Assembly (NCBI GenBank): GCA_036278735.1
Contig: DASUKM010000047.1
Coordinates: 1 to 64,000 of the forward strand
Source: DASUKM01 sp036278735
Lineage (GTDB): Bacteria > Acidobacteriota > Vicinamibacteria > Vicinamibacterales > 2-12-FULL-66-21
Direction of reading: 5' to 3'
Length of the DNA: 64,000 bases
Position numbers and translations under genes: made by a program. Shown here piece after piece: positions 44,381 to 53,275 of the stretch. Each line of letters opens with the position of its first letter. Position 1 is the first letter of the stretch. Under the pieces are notes generated by a model, which had not been told where the DNA came from, ran no database searches, and saw only the letters and a list, made by a program, of their open reading frames with translations.

Positions 44381-46303
44381 GTGTCCTCCACGAGCGCTGC
44401 GCGTGCCGAACGGCTGCGCGTCGTCGTGTTTTCGGGCGGCCGCGGGTCGGGCGCGCTCGTCCGTCAGCTCGTCGCGCATGCGGGCGTGTCGCTCACGGTC
44501 GCGATCAACGGCTACGACGATGGCGCGTCGACGGGGGAGGTGCGGCGGTTTCTGGGGGATAGTCTCGGGCCGTCCGATTTCCGGAAGAACGCGTCGCGGC
44601 TCGCGGCGGAGTTGCAGACGTCGGCGGCCGGGAGGATGGCGATCCTCGACGAGCGCCTGCCGCCGGGGACGAGCGCCGCAGACGCGGTGGCGCGCCTGAC
44701 GGCGATCGATGCCGCCAAGGTGGGCACGGAAGCGGTCGCGTACCTGAAGGCGTTTCTGGATGCGTATCGCGGCAGCGGGCGTTCGTTCGAGTTCGGCGAC
44801 TGCAGCATCGGTAATCTGGTGTTCGCCGGCGCGTTCCTCGCGTGCGGCCGCCATTTCAACGCGGCGGTCGATGCCTACAGCGCGCTGTGCGGACTGCCCG
44901 CCGGCCTGATCGAAGACGTGACCGATGGCCGCGACGCGTATCTGGTCGCCATCGACGTCAACGGCCGGATCCTCAGGAACGAGGCGGAGATCGTCGGGGC
45001 CCGCGGCGCGAACCGGGTGGACCGGATCTACTTGATCGATCGGCCGCTCACGGAAGAGGAGGGGGCGCGGCTCGAGGCGGCCGGTCCGGCGGCGGCGGCC
45101 GCGGCGTTTGCCGCGCGCGAGGCGCCGATCGGGTTGAATCCACGGCTGGCCGGCGCGATCGCGGCGGCCGACGTCATCGTGTACGCCCCCGGCACGCAGC
45201 ATTCCAGCCTGTTCCCGTCGTACCTCACCCCGGGGCTGGCGGACGCGATCGCCGGCAATCTGCGCGCGATCAAGCTGCTCGTCACCAACATCCAGACCGA
45301 CGCCGAAATCACGGGGAGCACGGCCGTCGATCTGATCGATCGCGCGCTGCACTACCTGAATCTCAAAGCGGTCCGCCGGCTCCCGACGCCGTGCCTGATC
45401 ACGCACTATCTGATGAACGATCCGGGGCACGCGGAGTCGGCCCCTTACGTGCCGCTGGGGCCCGTGGAAACCATCGAGGACCCGCGGCTGGTGCGCATCG
45501 GCGACTACGAGGACGGCATCACCGGACGACATGACGCCGCACGGATCCTCGGGCCGTTCATCGAAGCGCTCCTCGCGCCGCGGCGGCCGTATCGTCTGGC
45601 CGTCCTGCTGCACGATGCGGGGTCCCTCAACAAAATCACACAGACGCTGCTCGAAATGATCCGCGGGGGTATCGATCGTCTCCCGACGGAACTGACGGTG
45701 TTCTATCAAGCGCCCGACGCGCTCGATCCGGCCTTCGTCGCCGGGCTGCCCTTCGTCGTGCGCGCGACGGCTGGGGAACCGGCGTTCAGGGATGCGGTCC
45801 GGGCCGGAGACTTCGACTATGTCGCCCTCTTCGAGTCGTCCGGGATGTACCGGGGGGAGGATCTCGTCGGCCTCGCCTCGCACCTGACGGTCGGGCGTCT
45901 CGACGCCGTCTGGGGCAGCCGGCGCCTGTCGGTGCGCGACATTCGCGAATCCTATCGGCTGCGGTATCGCCGCAACGTCGCGCTCGGCGCCGTCAGCTAT
46001 CTCGGGAGCCACGCGTTGAGCCTCGCGTACCTCGTGCTCTACGGCCGCTACATCTCGGACACGCTGTCCGGCGTGCGGGCGATCCGGGCTTCGACGGCGC
46101 TCGAAGCGGCCGTCCCCTTGACGCACAAGCGCGCGAACCAGTACCTCCTCTCCGGACTTCTGCGCCGCCGCGCGGAGATTCTGGAGTTGCCTGTCGGTTT
46201 TTTTCCGATCTCGCCGGAGCGCGTGAAGCGGACGAGCCCGTTCGAAGGGCTGCAGTCGCTCGCCACCATTGTGTGGCAGCGCTTCTTGGGCTTTGGGCTT
46301 TAG
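44381..46303 (+). CDS. CofD/YvcK-fold protein fused to a degenerate GT2 domain
   Basis: A 640-residue fusion. Residues 1-about 395 resemble YvcK/CofD: VVVFSGGRGSGALVRQL, NGYDDGASTGEVRRFLG, LGPSDFRKN, GNLVFAGAFL, YAPGTQHSSLFPSYLTPG. Residues about 400-635 match the C-terminal half of GT2 enzymes (DAVWGSRRL, YGRYISDTLSGVRAIR, ILELPVGFFPISPERVKRTS), closest to the neighbouring GT2. Both acidic GT2 motifs are gone: the DXD position reads FESSGMY (about 484). The protein probably binds a nucleotide-linked substrate; its activity is unknown. The last residues (LGFGL) come from a heptad array. Confidence 0.82.
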   Translation: MSSTSAARAERLRVVVFSGGRGSGALVRQLVAHAGVSLTVAINGYDDGASTGEVRRFLGDSLGPSDFRKNASRLAAELQTSAAGRMAILDERLPPGTSAADAVARLTAIDAAKVGTEAVAYLKAFLDAYRGSGRSFEFGDCSIGNLVFAGAFLACGRHFNAAVDAYSALCGLPAGLIEDVTDGRDAYLVAIDVNGRILRNEAEIVGARGANRVDRIYLIDRPLTEEEGARLEAAGPAAAAAAFAAREAPIGLNPRLAGAIAAADVIVYAPGTQHSSLFPSYLTPGLADAIAGNLRAIKLLVTNIQTDAEITGSTAVDLIDRALHYLNLKAVRRLPTPCLITHYLMNDPGHAESAPYVPLGPVETIEDPRLVRIGDYEDGITGRHDAARILGPFIEALLAPRRPYRLAVLLHDAGSLNKITQTLLEMIRGGIDRLPTELTVFYQAPDALDPAFVAGLPFVVRATAGEPAFRDAVRAGDFDYVALFESSGMYRGEDLVGLASHLTVGRLDAVWGSRRLSVRDIRESYRLRYRRNVALGAVSYLGSHALSLAYLVLYGRYISDTLSGVRAIRASTALEAAVPLTHKRANQYLLSGLLRRRAEILELPVGFFPISPERVKRTSPFEGLQSLATIVWQRFLGFGL

Positions 46304-46330
46304 GCTTTAGGCTTTGGGATTGGCTTTAGG
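46289..46330. repeat. Heptad repeat GGCTTTR at a stop/start junction
   Basis: GGCTTTG, GGCTTTA, GGCTTTA, GGCTTTG, a short break and GGCTTTA. The array contains the TAG stop of the fusion gene and ends two bases before the ATG at 46331, leaving no conventional ribosome binding site. Confidence 0.93.
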
Positions 46331-47086
46331 ATGCGACGGCTGCTGCTGATTCCCGCGGCGGGTCTCGGCTCGCGGCTGCAGGCCAGCGTGCCGAAAGCGC
46401 TCGTTCCCGTGAACGGCCGGCCGATGCTCGACCGCCTGCTGGAGCTCTACCGGCCGTTCGTCGAGCACGCGGTCGTGGTGGCGCATCCGTCGTTTGCCGA
46501 GCCGCTGCGGGGGCACCTCGCGCGCCTCGCGCCGCTCCCCGTCGCCGTCGTCGAGCAGCCCACGCCGACGGGCATGCTCGACGCGATTCTGCTCGCCACG
46601 GAGATCGTGTGCCGCGAGAAGCCCGACACGATCTGGATCACGTGGTGCGATCAGGTCGGCGTGCTGCCGGCCACGCTGAGCCGTCTGGCCCGCGAGGAAT
46701 CGGACGAGCCGCGCCCCGCCGTCATGCTGCCGACGGTGTGGCGGCCCCATCCGTACATTCACCTGGCGCGCGACGCCGACGGCCGGATCGCGGCCGTGCT
46801 CCACCGCCGGGAAGGAGACGAGATGCCGGCGCACGGCGAAAGCGACATGGGCCTGTTCGCCGTGTCGCGCGACGCGTTCGTGTCGGGGCTGCCGGACTAT
46901 GCGGCCGCCGCGAAGACGGGCGGGGCGACCGGTGAACGCAATTTCCTGCCGTTTCTCGCCTGGGCGGCGACGCGCGGCGCCGTCCGGACGTTTCCGTGCA
47001 CCGACCCGATGGAAGCGCTCGGCGTCAACACGCCGGACGATCTGCGGCGCATGGACGCGTGGCTGCGCGCACGGGAGACACGATGA
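46331..47086 (+). CDS. Nucleotidyltransferase (sugar-phosphate NTase type)
   Basis: A 251-residue GT-A-fold nucleotidyltransferase. The signature LLIPAAGLGSRLQASVPKALVPVNGRPMLD includes the Gly-rich loop and Lys of sugar-nucleotide pyrophosphorylases; WITWCDQVG holds the metal Asp. The C-terminus ends VNTPDDLRRMD, as in GlmU/IspD-like proteins. It would activate a sugar-1-phosphate or similar alcohol phosphate. It lies between the CofD/YvcK-fusion and a GT2, with its stop overlapping the GT2 ATG. Confidence 0.87.
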   Translation: MRRLLLIPAAGLGSRLQASVPKALVPVNGRPMLDRLLELYRPFVEHAVVVAHPSFAEPLRGHLARLAPLPVAVVEQPTPTGMLDAILLATEIVCREKPDTIWITWCDQVGVLPATLSRLAREESDEPRPAVMLPTVWRPHPYIHLARDADGRIAAVLHRREGDEMPAHGESDMGLFAVSRDAFVSGLPDYAAAAKTGGATGERNFLPFLAWAATRGAVRTFPCTDPMEALGVNTPDDLRRMDAWLRARETR

Positions 47087-47775
47087 GCCGGCTGTCCATC
47101 GTGATCCCCGCGTACAACGAAGAGCGGTTCATCGGCGCGCTGCTCGCGCAGATCCAGGACGTGCCGCTCGCGCCGCTCGGCCTCGACAAGGAGATCCTCG
47201 TCGTCGACGATTGTTCGCGCGACCGGACCGCGGCCATTGCCGCGGCCGTTCCGGGCGTACGCGTCCACCGGATGCCGCGCAATGGCGGTAAGGGACGCGC
47301 GGTCCGGGCCGGGATCGAGGCGGCCACCGGCGACCTGCTCATCATTCAGGACGCCGACCTCGAGTACGATCCGCGCGATTACGTCCCGATGCTCGAGCCG
47401 ATGCTCGCCGGCCGCGCGGACGTCGTCTACGGCAGCCGGTACCTGGGGCGCGGCCGCTACCCGAATCAATCGGTCGCGGCGTATCTCGGCGGCCGGAGCC
47501 TGAGTGTCGTCGGCTGGCTGTTCACCGGCCGCTATCTCACCGACACCGTGACCGCGCTGAAGCTGTTCCGGCGCGACGACATTGCCGCGCTGCCGCTCGA
47601 GACGACGGGCTTCGAGCTGGATCACGAGATCACCGCACGCATGCTCGCACGCGGCCGGCGCATCGTCGAGGTGCCGATCCATTACTTTCCACGCAGCCGC
47701 GAAGAGGGAAAGAAGATCGGCCTGCGCGACTGGTTCATCGGGACGCGGACGTTCTGGCAATATCGGAAGGGTTGA
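47083..47775 (+). CDS. GT2 glycosyltransferase (DPM1/polyprenyl-P type)
   Basis: A 230-residue soluble GT2 with intact motifs: IVIPAYNEERFI, LVVDDCSRD, the DXD segment IQDADLEYDP (about 90) and VVYGSRYLGRG. The C-terminal region (GRYLTDTVTALKLFRRD, ELDHEIT, VEVPIHYFPRSREEGKKI) is what the fusion protein at 44381 copies in degenerate form. Dolichyl- or undecaprenyl-phosphate sugar synthase-like. Coupled to the nucleotidyltransferase by ATGA. Confidence 0.92.
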   Translation: MSRLSIVIPAYNEERFIGALLAQIQDVPLAPLGLDKEILVVDDCSRDRTAAIAAAVPGVRVHRMPRNGGKGRAVRAGIEAATGDLLIIQDADLEYDPRDYVPMLEPMLAGRADVVYGSRYLGRGRYPNQSVAAYLGGRSLSVVGWLFTGRYLTDTVTALKLFRRDDIAALPLETTGFELDHEITARMLARGRRIVEVPIHYFPRSREEGKKIGLRDWFIGTRTFWQYRKG

Positions 47776-47783
47776 TCCTCGTC

Positions 47784-47889
47784 GTTCCGGGTTCGATTTC
47801 GGGGTTCCGGGTCGAGTTCAGAGTTCGGGTTCAGGGGAGGTTCGAACCCCGAACCCAGCCCGGAACCCCGAACCCGGAACCCTGAACGA
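47784..47889. repeat. Inverted GGTTCGGG/CCCGAACC repeat between convergent genes
   Basis: Left half carries GGTTC-type units and the right half their complements, centred on GGTTCGAACC at about 47840-47849. The arms could form a long imperfect hairpin between the GT2 gene and the convergent membrane protein gene. Confidence 0.85.
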
Positions 47890-47893
47890 CCAT

Positions 47894-49906
47894 TCACTCC
47901 ACCCGATAGATCGTCACCTCGCTGTTGCGGTAGACAGGCACGAAGTCGTCGCGGTCGCCGAACTTCGGCATGCCGCGCGGGTACCCGCTGCGCTCGACGC
48001 GATCGACATAGACGTACTGAATCCGCAGCGAGCGGGCGATCGTCCACGCCTCGTGCGCGTCGGTCGTGGCGTACATTCGCTGCACGCGCCGCGACCGCTC
48101 CAGATAGATCGGGAAGTTGATCAGCGAGATCGGGAGCCCGGCGGCCATGCGCCGCTGCGCGAGCCACGGCACCAGCGTCCACGTCTCGCGCCCGCGATCG
48201 ATCGGTTCCATCTGGACGACCGCATCCGCGGGAGTGCGCTGGCGCAGCCAGTTGAGCGCGTGCCACTCGTCGGCCGTGATCGAAATCGTCCACGGGAAAT
48301 TCTGCGCCCACGACTGGTTCTCGACATCCTGCGCGTTGAACTCGTCGATCGCCAGCGTCGGCACACCGGCCACCAGCGCCGCGCAGACGAGCGCCGGACC
48401 GAGCGCGCGGCGCCGTTGGTGCAGCGCGACGAGGCCGCGCGCCGTCAGGGCGGGGATCGCGATCAGGATCAACTGGCCGGCCCGGAACGCCACCCACGAC
48501 GTGTCCGCGCGCAGGCGGACGGCATACATCAGCACGACCGAGCCGGCGAAGAGCAGGATCGGGGCGGTCAGCCGGCGGATGGGCAGGTCGCGCGCCGGCA
48601 GCCAGCCCGCCATGGCGGGCAGAACGGCGGGTCCGAGCGACAGCAGGAACGTCCGCACCGGCGCCACGCGTGCGGCGCCGTACCAGCCGAACTGCAGCGA
48701 GGTGCTCGCCCCTTCGAACATCTGGTTCGCGACGCACCATCCCGCGACGGCCGCCACGGGCAGCACCGCGAGGGCGTGCCTCACGACCCGGCGGAAGAAC
48801 GCGCCGCTCCCGAGCGCGTCGACCACGGCCGCGCCTCCCCATGCGAGCGCGAACAGGCCGCCGACCAGCGGGCTGCACGCGAGCGACCCCGCCAGCGCGA
48901 GCCCGGCAATCGCAATCGCTCCGATCGATGCGCCGCTTCCCGCCGCGGTGGTCATGCCCAGCGCCGACAGGCCGAGCGCGTACGCCATCGCGTGCTGCGG
49001 CACCCACCACAGGACGCGCTGCAGGCCGTCGATGCGGAGCCCCGAAAAGTCCCAGTCGCTGAGCGCGTCGACGTTCAGATTCCGCAGGTTCCCGAGCGGC
49101 ACGCCGTGGCGCCAGAAGTGCACGATCGCGTACGCTCCCTCCGCGCTCGACGCGGCAATCGCCAGCGCGACGGCGATCGCGACCGCGCGCGGGCGAGGCA
49201 CCGCCAGCCACGCCGCGAGAAAGATTGCCGACACGAACAGCAGCGCCGTCCCGATCGCGTTCACCGTGACGCACCGCTCCACGTTCCGCAGCGGCGCCGG
49301 CCCGTCGGCGGCAACGGCGGCCGGAAGCAGGAAATACGTCCAGTAGTAATGAATCGGCTGATCGGCGAGATACGGGTTGCGCGGCGGCATCGCGAACTTG
49401 CCGATCTCGGCCGTCAGCGAGAGGTGCCACACGAAGTCGGCGGTGAAGTAGGCGTGATACCGCCGGTTGCCGTCTTCGTCGCGCGAACCGACGCGCGCGA
49501 ACGGCGGCGCCATGATCGCGGGCACGATCAGCAGCAGCAACAGCAGCGCCGTCAGATCGCGGCCGCCGCACGACGGCAGCGCCACGAGCGCCGGCTGCGG
49601 GCTCCGCGCGATCAGCCAGACCACCGCGCACAGCACGATCCATCCGGCGCAGATCACGAGCGCCGACGGCACATGGGCGGCGATCGCGCCCCAGATGACG
49701 ATCGCTGTCAGAAAATACCCGAGCAGCCCTCCGGCGATCCAGCCGGGCCACGTCCGCCCGAAGAGCCGCCATCCCAGGGGAAGTCCGGGCGCGAGCGCCA
49801 GCGCGAACACGACGAGGTACAGCACGCCGGCCGCACCCGCGCTGACGACCGTCGTCGCGACGACGGCGGCGGCGAGCAGTGCGGCGGCGAGGCGCACCCG
49901 CGTCAT
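47894..49906 (-). CDS. Large GT-C-like membrane protein
   Basis: A 670-residue protein with about 12-14 spans and a soluble C-terminal domain (about 510-670). An early extracytoplasmic loop holds DEDGNRRYHAYFTADFVWHLSLTAEIGKF-type sequence and an acidic Asp-Glu-Asp, then PYLADQPIHYYW. The pattern resembles GT-C transferases that use polyprenyl-linked sugars, without a specific family match. It overlaps the upstream flippase-like gene by 4 nt. Confidence 0.75.
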   Translation of the reverse strand: MTRVRLAAALLAAAVVATTVVSAGAAGVLYLVVFALALAPGLPLGWRLFGRTWPGWIAGGLLGYFLTAIVIWGAIAAHVPSALVICAGWIVLCAVVWLIARSPQPALVALPSCGGRDLTALLLLLLIVPAIMAPPFARVGSRDEDGNRRYHAYFTADFVWHLSLTAEIGKFAMPPRNPYLADQPIHYYWTYFLLPAAVAADGPAPLRNVERCVTVNAIGTALLFVSAIFLAAWLAVPRPRAVAIAVALAIAASSAEGAYAIVHFWRHGVPLGNLRNLNVDALSDWDFSGLRIDGLQRVLWWVPQHAMAYALGLSALGMTTAAGSGASIGAIAIAGLALAGSLACSPLVGGLFALAWGGAAVVDALGSGAFFRRVVRHALAVLPVAAVAGWCVANQMFEGASTSLQFGWYGAARVAPVRTFLLSLGPAVLPAMAGWLPARDLPIRRLTAPILLFAGSVVLMYAVRLRADTSWVAFRAGQLILIAIPALTARGLVALHQRRRALGPALVCAALVAGVPTLAIDEFNAQDVENQSWAQNFPWTISITADEWHALNWLRQRTPADAVVQMEPIDRGRETWTLVPWLAQRRMAAGLPISLINFPIYLERSRRVQRMYATTDAHEAWTIARSLRIQYVYVDRVERSGYPRGMPKFGDRDDFVPVYRNSEVTIYRVE

Positions 49907-50859
49907 GACGGGCGCGCGTCGGCGCCGAAGGCAGGGCCCGACGCGTAGAGCAGGGCGCCCGGCAGGTTGCCGACGACGCTCAGCGCGACGAAGAGAATCG
50001 AGAGCGCGAACGCCGCGGCCGCCGGGACGGCCGCTTGTCCGAACAGCCAGACGAACGCCGCCTGGCTCGTCCCGAGCCCGCTGACGGTGATCGGCAGCAG
50101 CATGATGAGCAGAATCACAGGAATGAAAACGAAGTACGCCGGCAGTCCCGCCCCGATGTTCAGCGCCCGGCCCAGACAGTACGCCTCGAGCACCCGGAGG
50201 ATTTGCACGATCACCGAAAAGGCCAGCACCTGGGCCAGCTCACGATGGAATCGTCCGTACCGCCGGACGACGTCGATGAGCGAGGTCGAGAGGCGATGGA
50301 TCGATGCGGACGGCACGCGCGCGGCGAGCCTCTGCGCCGCCGACGCCGCCCGATCGCTGAAGACGACCAGCGCGGCGATCGCGCAGAAGACCGCCGCGAG
50401 CGCGAGCGTCAGGTACGCCCAGCGGTCGAGCGGGAGGCGCGGCGCCAGGCACAACGCCGCGATCCCGAGGATCAGGATCGACAGCACGCCCAGAATGCGG
50501 TCCATGATCACCGACGCCGCCGACTCGACGCCGCGCACCTGCAGCTTCGCGAGGCTGTAGGCGCGATAGAGGTCGCCGCCGATGCTCGGCAGGAACGTCC
50601 CGACGAAGGTGCTGACGAAGAAGATGCGCAGCACGGCGCCGAAGGGGGGCCGCGTGCCCGGCGTCAGGCCGCAGAGGAGCACCAGCCACCGGTACGCCAT
50701 CAGCGTGCGATCGACGAGCACCAGCAGGACCGCCGCGCCGATCCATGCGAGCTGCGCGTGCGCGCCGGCGCGGAGGACGTCGGCGGGGTGCGACTTGTAG
50801 AGGACGATCGCCGTCAGGCCGACGGCGACCAGGAGCCTGAGCCAGCGTGAGCGCGTCAA
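49903..50859 (-). CDS. LPG-synthase-type flippase-like membrane protein
   Basis: A 318-residue protein of the lysylphosphatidylglycerol synthase transmembrane family (UPF0104). Family landmarks are the YRWLVLL loop, FFVSTFVGTFLPSIGGDLYRAYSL and the C-terminal PITVSGLGTSQAAFVWLFG. Such stand-alone TM domains are suspected lipid flippases or transporters. TTG start at 50859; the 3' end is coupled to the GT-C-like gene. A second family member lies at the right edge of the window. Confidence 0.87.
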   Translation of the reverse strand: MTRSRWLRLLVAVGLTAIVLYKSHPADVLRAGAHAQLAWIGAAVLLVLVDRTLMAYRWLVLLCGLTPGTRPPFGAVLRIFFVSTFVGTFLPSIGGDLYRAYSLAKLQVRGVESAASVIMDRILGVLSILILGIAALCLAPRLPLDRWAYLTLALAAVFCAIAALVVFSDRAASAAQRLAARVPSASIHRLSTSLIDVVRRYGRFHRELAQVLAFSVIVQILRVLEAYCLGRALNIGAGLPAYFVFIPVILLIMLLPITVSGLGTSQAAFVWLFGQAAVPAAAAFALSILFVALSVVGNLPGALLYASGPAFGADARPS

Positions 50860-50888
50860 GACCCGTCAGCAGGCCGCGGCCGCGAGGT

Positions 50889-52058
50889 TCACCGCACCTG
50901 CTCCGGCACCGGCATCGTCTCGAGGTGTCGATCCGGAGCACGCTTCACCTGGTACGCGCGCTTGAGGAACTTCGCGTACGGGACGAACTGCTTCATCGCG
51001 CCGACGTTCACCTGGCACGGGCTCAGGCACGTCGGGCAGACCTTGTCCTTCAGGTGCCGGCGATGCGCCAGGTTGTCGGGCCGGAAATAGAGCGCTTCGG
51101 CGGTCTCGTCGAGCACGTTCCCGAGCTTCTGCGAGTTCTCGCAGTAGTGCAGGTCGCCGTTGGGATTGAGCAGCAACCCCTGCTTCTGGAACGGGCAGGG
51201 CATCGTCCGGTGATAACCGTTGGCGATCATGTCGGCGTAGTGCAGGTACATGAACGACTGGCCGCTCAACACCGATTCCTCGGCGACGCGGTCGAGGAAG
51301 AACTTGCGCATGAAGTCCTCCTCGCGCGCGTGGAAGCCGATCTTCTCCTCCAGCTCCTTGTTGTGGAGCATGGCGTCGGTGAACCGCAGCATGTTGAAGA
51401 CGACGTCGAGCCCCTTCGTGCGCGCCCAGGCGAGGATGTTCTCGGCGTCGTTCAGGTTCGTCGCGAAGATCGTCGACGCGATGCCGAACTGGAAATTCGG
51501 CAGCTCCCGCGAGAGCGCCTGCATCGCCTCGATCGTCTGGGATGCCTTCTCGAAGCCGCGCTTCACCGATCGCACCTGATCGTGGATGTCGCCGATGCCG
51601 TCGAGCGACACCCGGATGCTGATCAGCAGGTCGTGCTCGGCGCAGAAACGGACGATGCGCGTGAGCATCGGGATGCCGCGCTGCGGCGTCAGGCCCGTCG
51701 TGTTGATGCCGATCTTGCGCAGCCGCGGCAGATGACGCTGGAACAGCTCGACCATCTCGGGGAGGTCGTTGCGCGTCGTCGGTTCGCCGCCGGAAATGTT
51801 CAGGTTCTCGACGGCCCCCCAGAACGGGTGGTCCATCACCGGCTCGAGCTGCGCGAGCGTCATGTCGGACTTGCGGTCGCCGAACTTCCAGTTGCTGCAC
51901 ATCGTGCAGCGCGCGTCGCACACCCAGGTGCAGTTATAGATGAGCACCGTCGGCCGGATGGGATGCACCCGGGCGTTGATGAAGGTGTTGACGAGGTCGC
52001 GGGGCACACCCGCGGCCGCCTTCGCCATGTATTGGAGCCGGAAGGTGTTGGTTGACAC
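50889..52058 (-). CDS. Radical SAM/SPASM domain enzyme
   Basis: A 389-residue radical SAM protein. The Fe-S motif is C47xxxC51xxC54 (CDARCTMC), followed by NISGGEPTTR (SAM site). The C-terminal SPASM-like segment contains PCPFQ, GDLHYC and CPTCLSPC for auxiliary clusters. Substrate unknown; relatives modify peptides, sugars or lipids. GTG start 10 nt after a TAAAAT box. First gene of the minus-strand group that continues with the flippase-like and GT-C-like genes, so a role in envelope glycolipid chemistry is plausible. Confidence 0.9.
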   Translation of the reverse strand: MSTNTFRLQYMAKAAAGVPRDLVNTFINARVHPIRPTVLIYNCTWVCDARCTMCSNWKFGDRKSDMTLAQLEPVMDHPFWGAVENLNISGGEPTTRNDLPEMVELFQRHLPRLRKIGINTTGLTPQRGIPMLTRIVRFCAEHDLLISIRVSLDGIGDIHDQVRSVKRGFEKASQTIEAMQALSRELPNFQFGIASTIFATNLNDAENILAWARTKGLDVVFNMLRFTDAMLHNKELEEKIGFHAREEDFMRKFFLDRVAEESVLSGQSFMYLHYADMIANGYHRTMPCPFQKQGLLLNPNGDLHYCENSQKLGNVLDETAEALYFRPDNLAHRRHLKDKVCPTCLSPCQVNVGAMKQFVPYAKFLKRAYQVKRAPDRHLETMPVPEQVR

Positions 52059-52068
52059 GGATGTGTCT

Positions 52069-52074
52069 ATTTTA
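52069..52074 (-). promoter_or_regulatory. -10 box of the radical SAM operon
   Basis: TAAAAT on the minus strand, inside the inverted repeat GTCTATTTTAGAC, ending 10 nt before the GTG start. No good -35 is visible. It directly follows a strong hairpin. Confidence 0.5.
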
Positions 52075-52081
52075 GACGAAA

Positions 52082-52122
52082 CGGCCGGCGGCGAACGGCG
52101 AAAACGCCGCCGCCGCCGGCCG
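52082..52122 (-). terminator. Strong two-tier hairpin
   Basis: Perfect 12-bp outer stem CGGCCGGCGGCG/CGCCGCCGGCCG enclosing a second 5-bp stem CGGCG-AAAA-CGCCG. On the minus strand it follows the lipoprotein gene at 52154 and is trailed by TTTCGTCT, so it is a good terminator candidate that separates that gene from the radical SAM promoter. Confidence 0.6.
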
Positions 52123-52153
52123 CTGCTGCTCCGGGCTCCTCCCGTCGCGGCGA

Positions 52154-53275
52154 CTACGGCTTGTGAAACAGCACCGGCAGGGTCGGACGCGGATTGCCCG
52201 ACACCCAGACGTCCTTATAGATCGCCCCGGGAATGCTCGCATCGTCCGGGCCCCCCCGGCCGACGGGCTGTCCGAGGAAAATCACGTGCGGCGACGGCCG
52301 ATACGGATGGCCGTTCGTGCCCGTGCTGCTGAAGTAGATCGTGCGGCCGTCGGGGCCATCCTGCTTCACTTCGACCGAGGCGTAGCCGTCGCGCCAGGTG
52401 GCGCGCCAGAAGTACCAGCGCTCGTCGCTGAAGGAGACGCCCGTCCGGCGGCCGTCCCTGATCGAGCCTTCGTCGGACGCATTGCCGGTGATGATGCGGA
52501 ACGTGACGGCGCCCGGCGTGGAGTAGCCGCTGCCGCGCTTCTCGATCGTGAACCGGTAATCGTTGGTCGTGATGTCGCCGCCGTCTTCCTCCATGCTCAT
52601 CACCTTCGTCTTCACGCCCGGCGATCCCTCGTCGATGCCGGTGACCATCAGCGAGAATTCGCCGGCCGTGAGGGTCTGGTCGAGCTGATAGCGGACGTAG
52701 CTCTGATGCGACATCAGCTCCAAACCCTTGCCGTCGACCCACTGGGTGGGGCCCGAGATGTGACCGACCGTCATGCCGTTGACGAGCGGGTCGAGGAGTT
52801 CGGCGCCGCGAATGTAGCCGCCGGCCGGCGCCTTGAACGACGCGGTGGCGGACCACGGGCCGACGCCCCCCTGATAGACCGCCCGCGCGCGCCACGTGTA
52901 CGGCTGATCGAACTGCAGCGAGGTCGCGACCGAGAGGGTCACGTTGGCGCCCGATCCGGCCCCGACGACGCCCGAGTCGTACACGATCTGGCTGCCCGTA
53001 TCGAGCACCTGGAACTGGTACGACAGCGGAATATCCGTGAACAGGCCGCGGGCTTTGCCCGCCGTCAGCACGAGCACGCCCTGCGGCTGGTCTCCATTGA
53101 CCGGGGAAACAGGCGTGGGGGCCGATGCCTTCAACGTGACCCCTTCGGCCGCGGCGCCGATGCCCGTGCTCGTGGCCGCGCTCGGCGACACCGGGGACGG
53201 ACTCTTGCTGTTGCAAGCGAGCGCAAACGCCAGGGCGGCCGCGCTCGCGCAGATCGCGAGTTGCTTTGCCTGCAT
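52154..53275 (-). CDS. Lipoprotein with Fn3-like and lectin-like domains (paralog A)
   Basis: A 373-residue lipoprotein. Lipobox FALACNS, then a Ser/Pro/Thr linker (SPSPVSPSAATS). A fibronectin-III-like domain (about 50-145, with PYTWRARAVYQGGVGPWS) and a concanavalin-like beta domain (about 150-373, with DITTNDYRFTIEKRG and RWYFWRATWRDGYASVEV) follow. It has the same architecture as the adjacent gene at 53456. A carbohydrate- or surface-binding role is inference. Confidence 0.78.
   Translation of the reverse strand: MQAKQLAICASAAALAFALACNSKSPSPVSPSAATSTGIGAAAEGVTLKASAPTPVSPVNGDQPQGVLVLTAGKARGLFTDIPLSYQFQVLDTGSQIVYDSGVVGAGSGANVTLSVATSLQFDQPYTWRARAVYQGGVGPWSATASFKAPAGGYIRGAELLDPLVNGMTVGHISGPTQWVDGKGLELMSHQSYVRYQLDQTLTAGEFSLMVTGIDEGSPGVKTKVMSMEEDGGDITTNDYRFTIEKRGSGYSTPGAVTFRIITGNASDEGSIRDGRRTGVSFSDERWYFWRATWRDGYASVEVKQDGPDGRTIYFSSTGTNGHPYRPSPHVIFLGQPVGRGGPDDASIPGAIYKDVWVSGNPRPTLPVLFHKP

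Noticed and set aside
47582..49948. 788-codon plus-strand frame across 47.6-49.9 kb
   Set aside because: Arg-rich composition without motifs. It lies opposite a membrane protein with consistent spans and runs into the real GT2 gene in the wrong frame.
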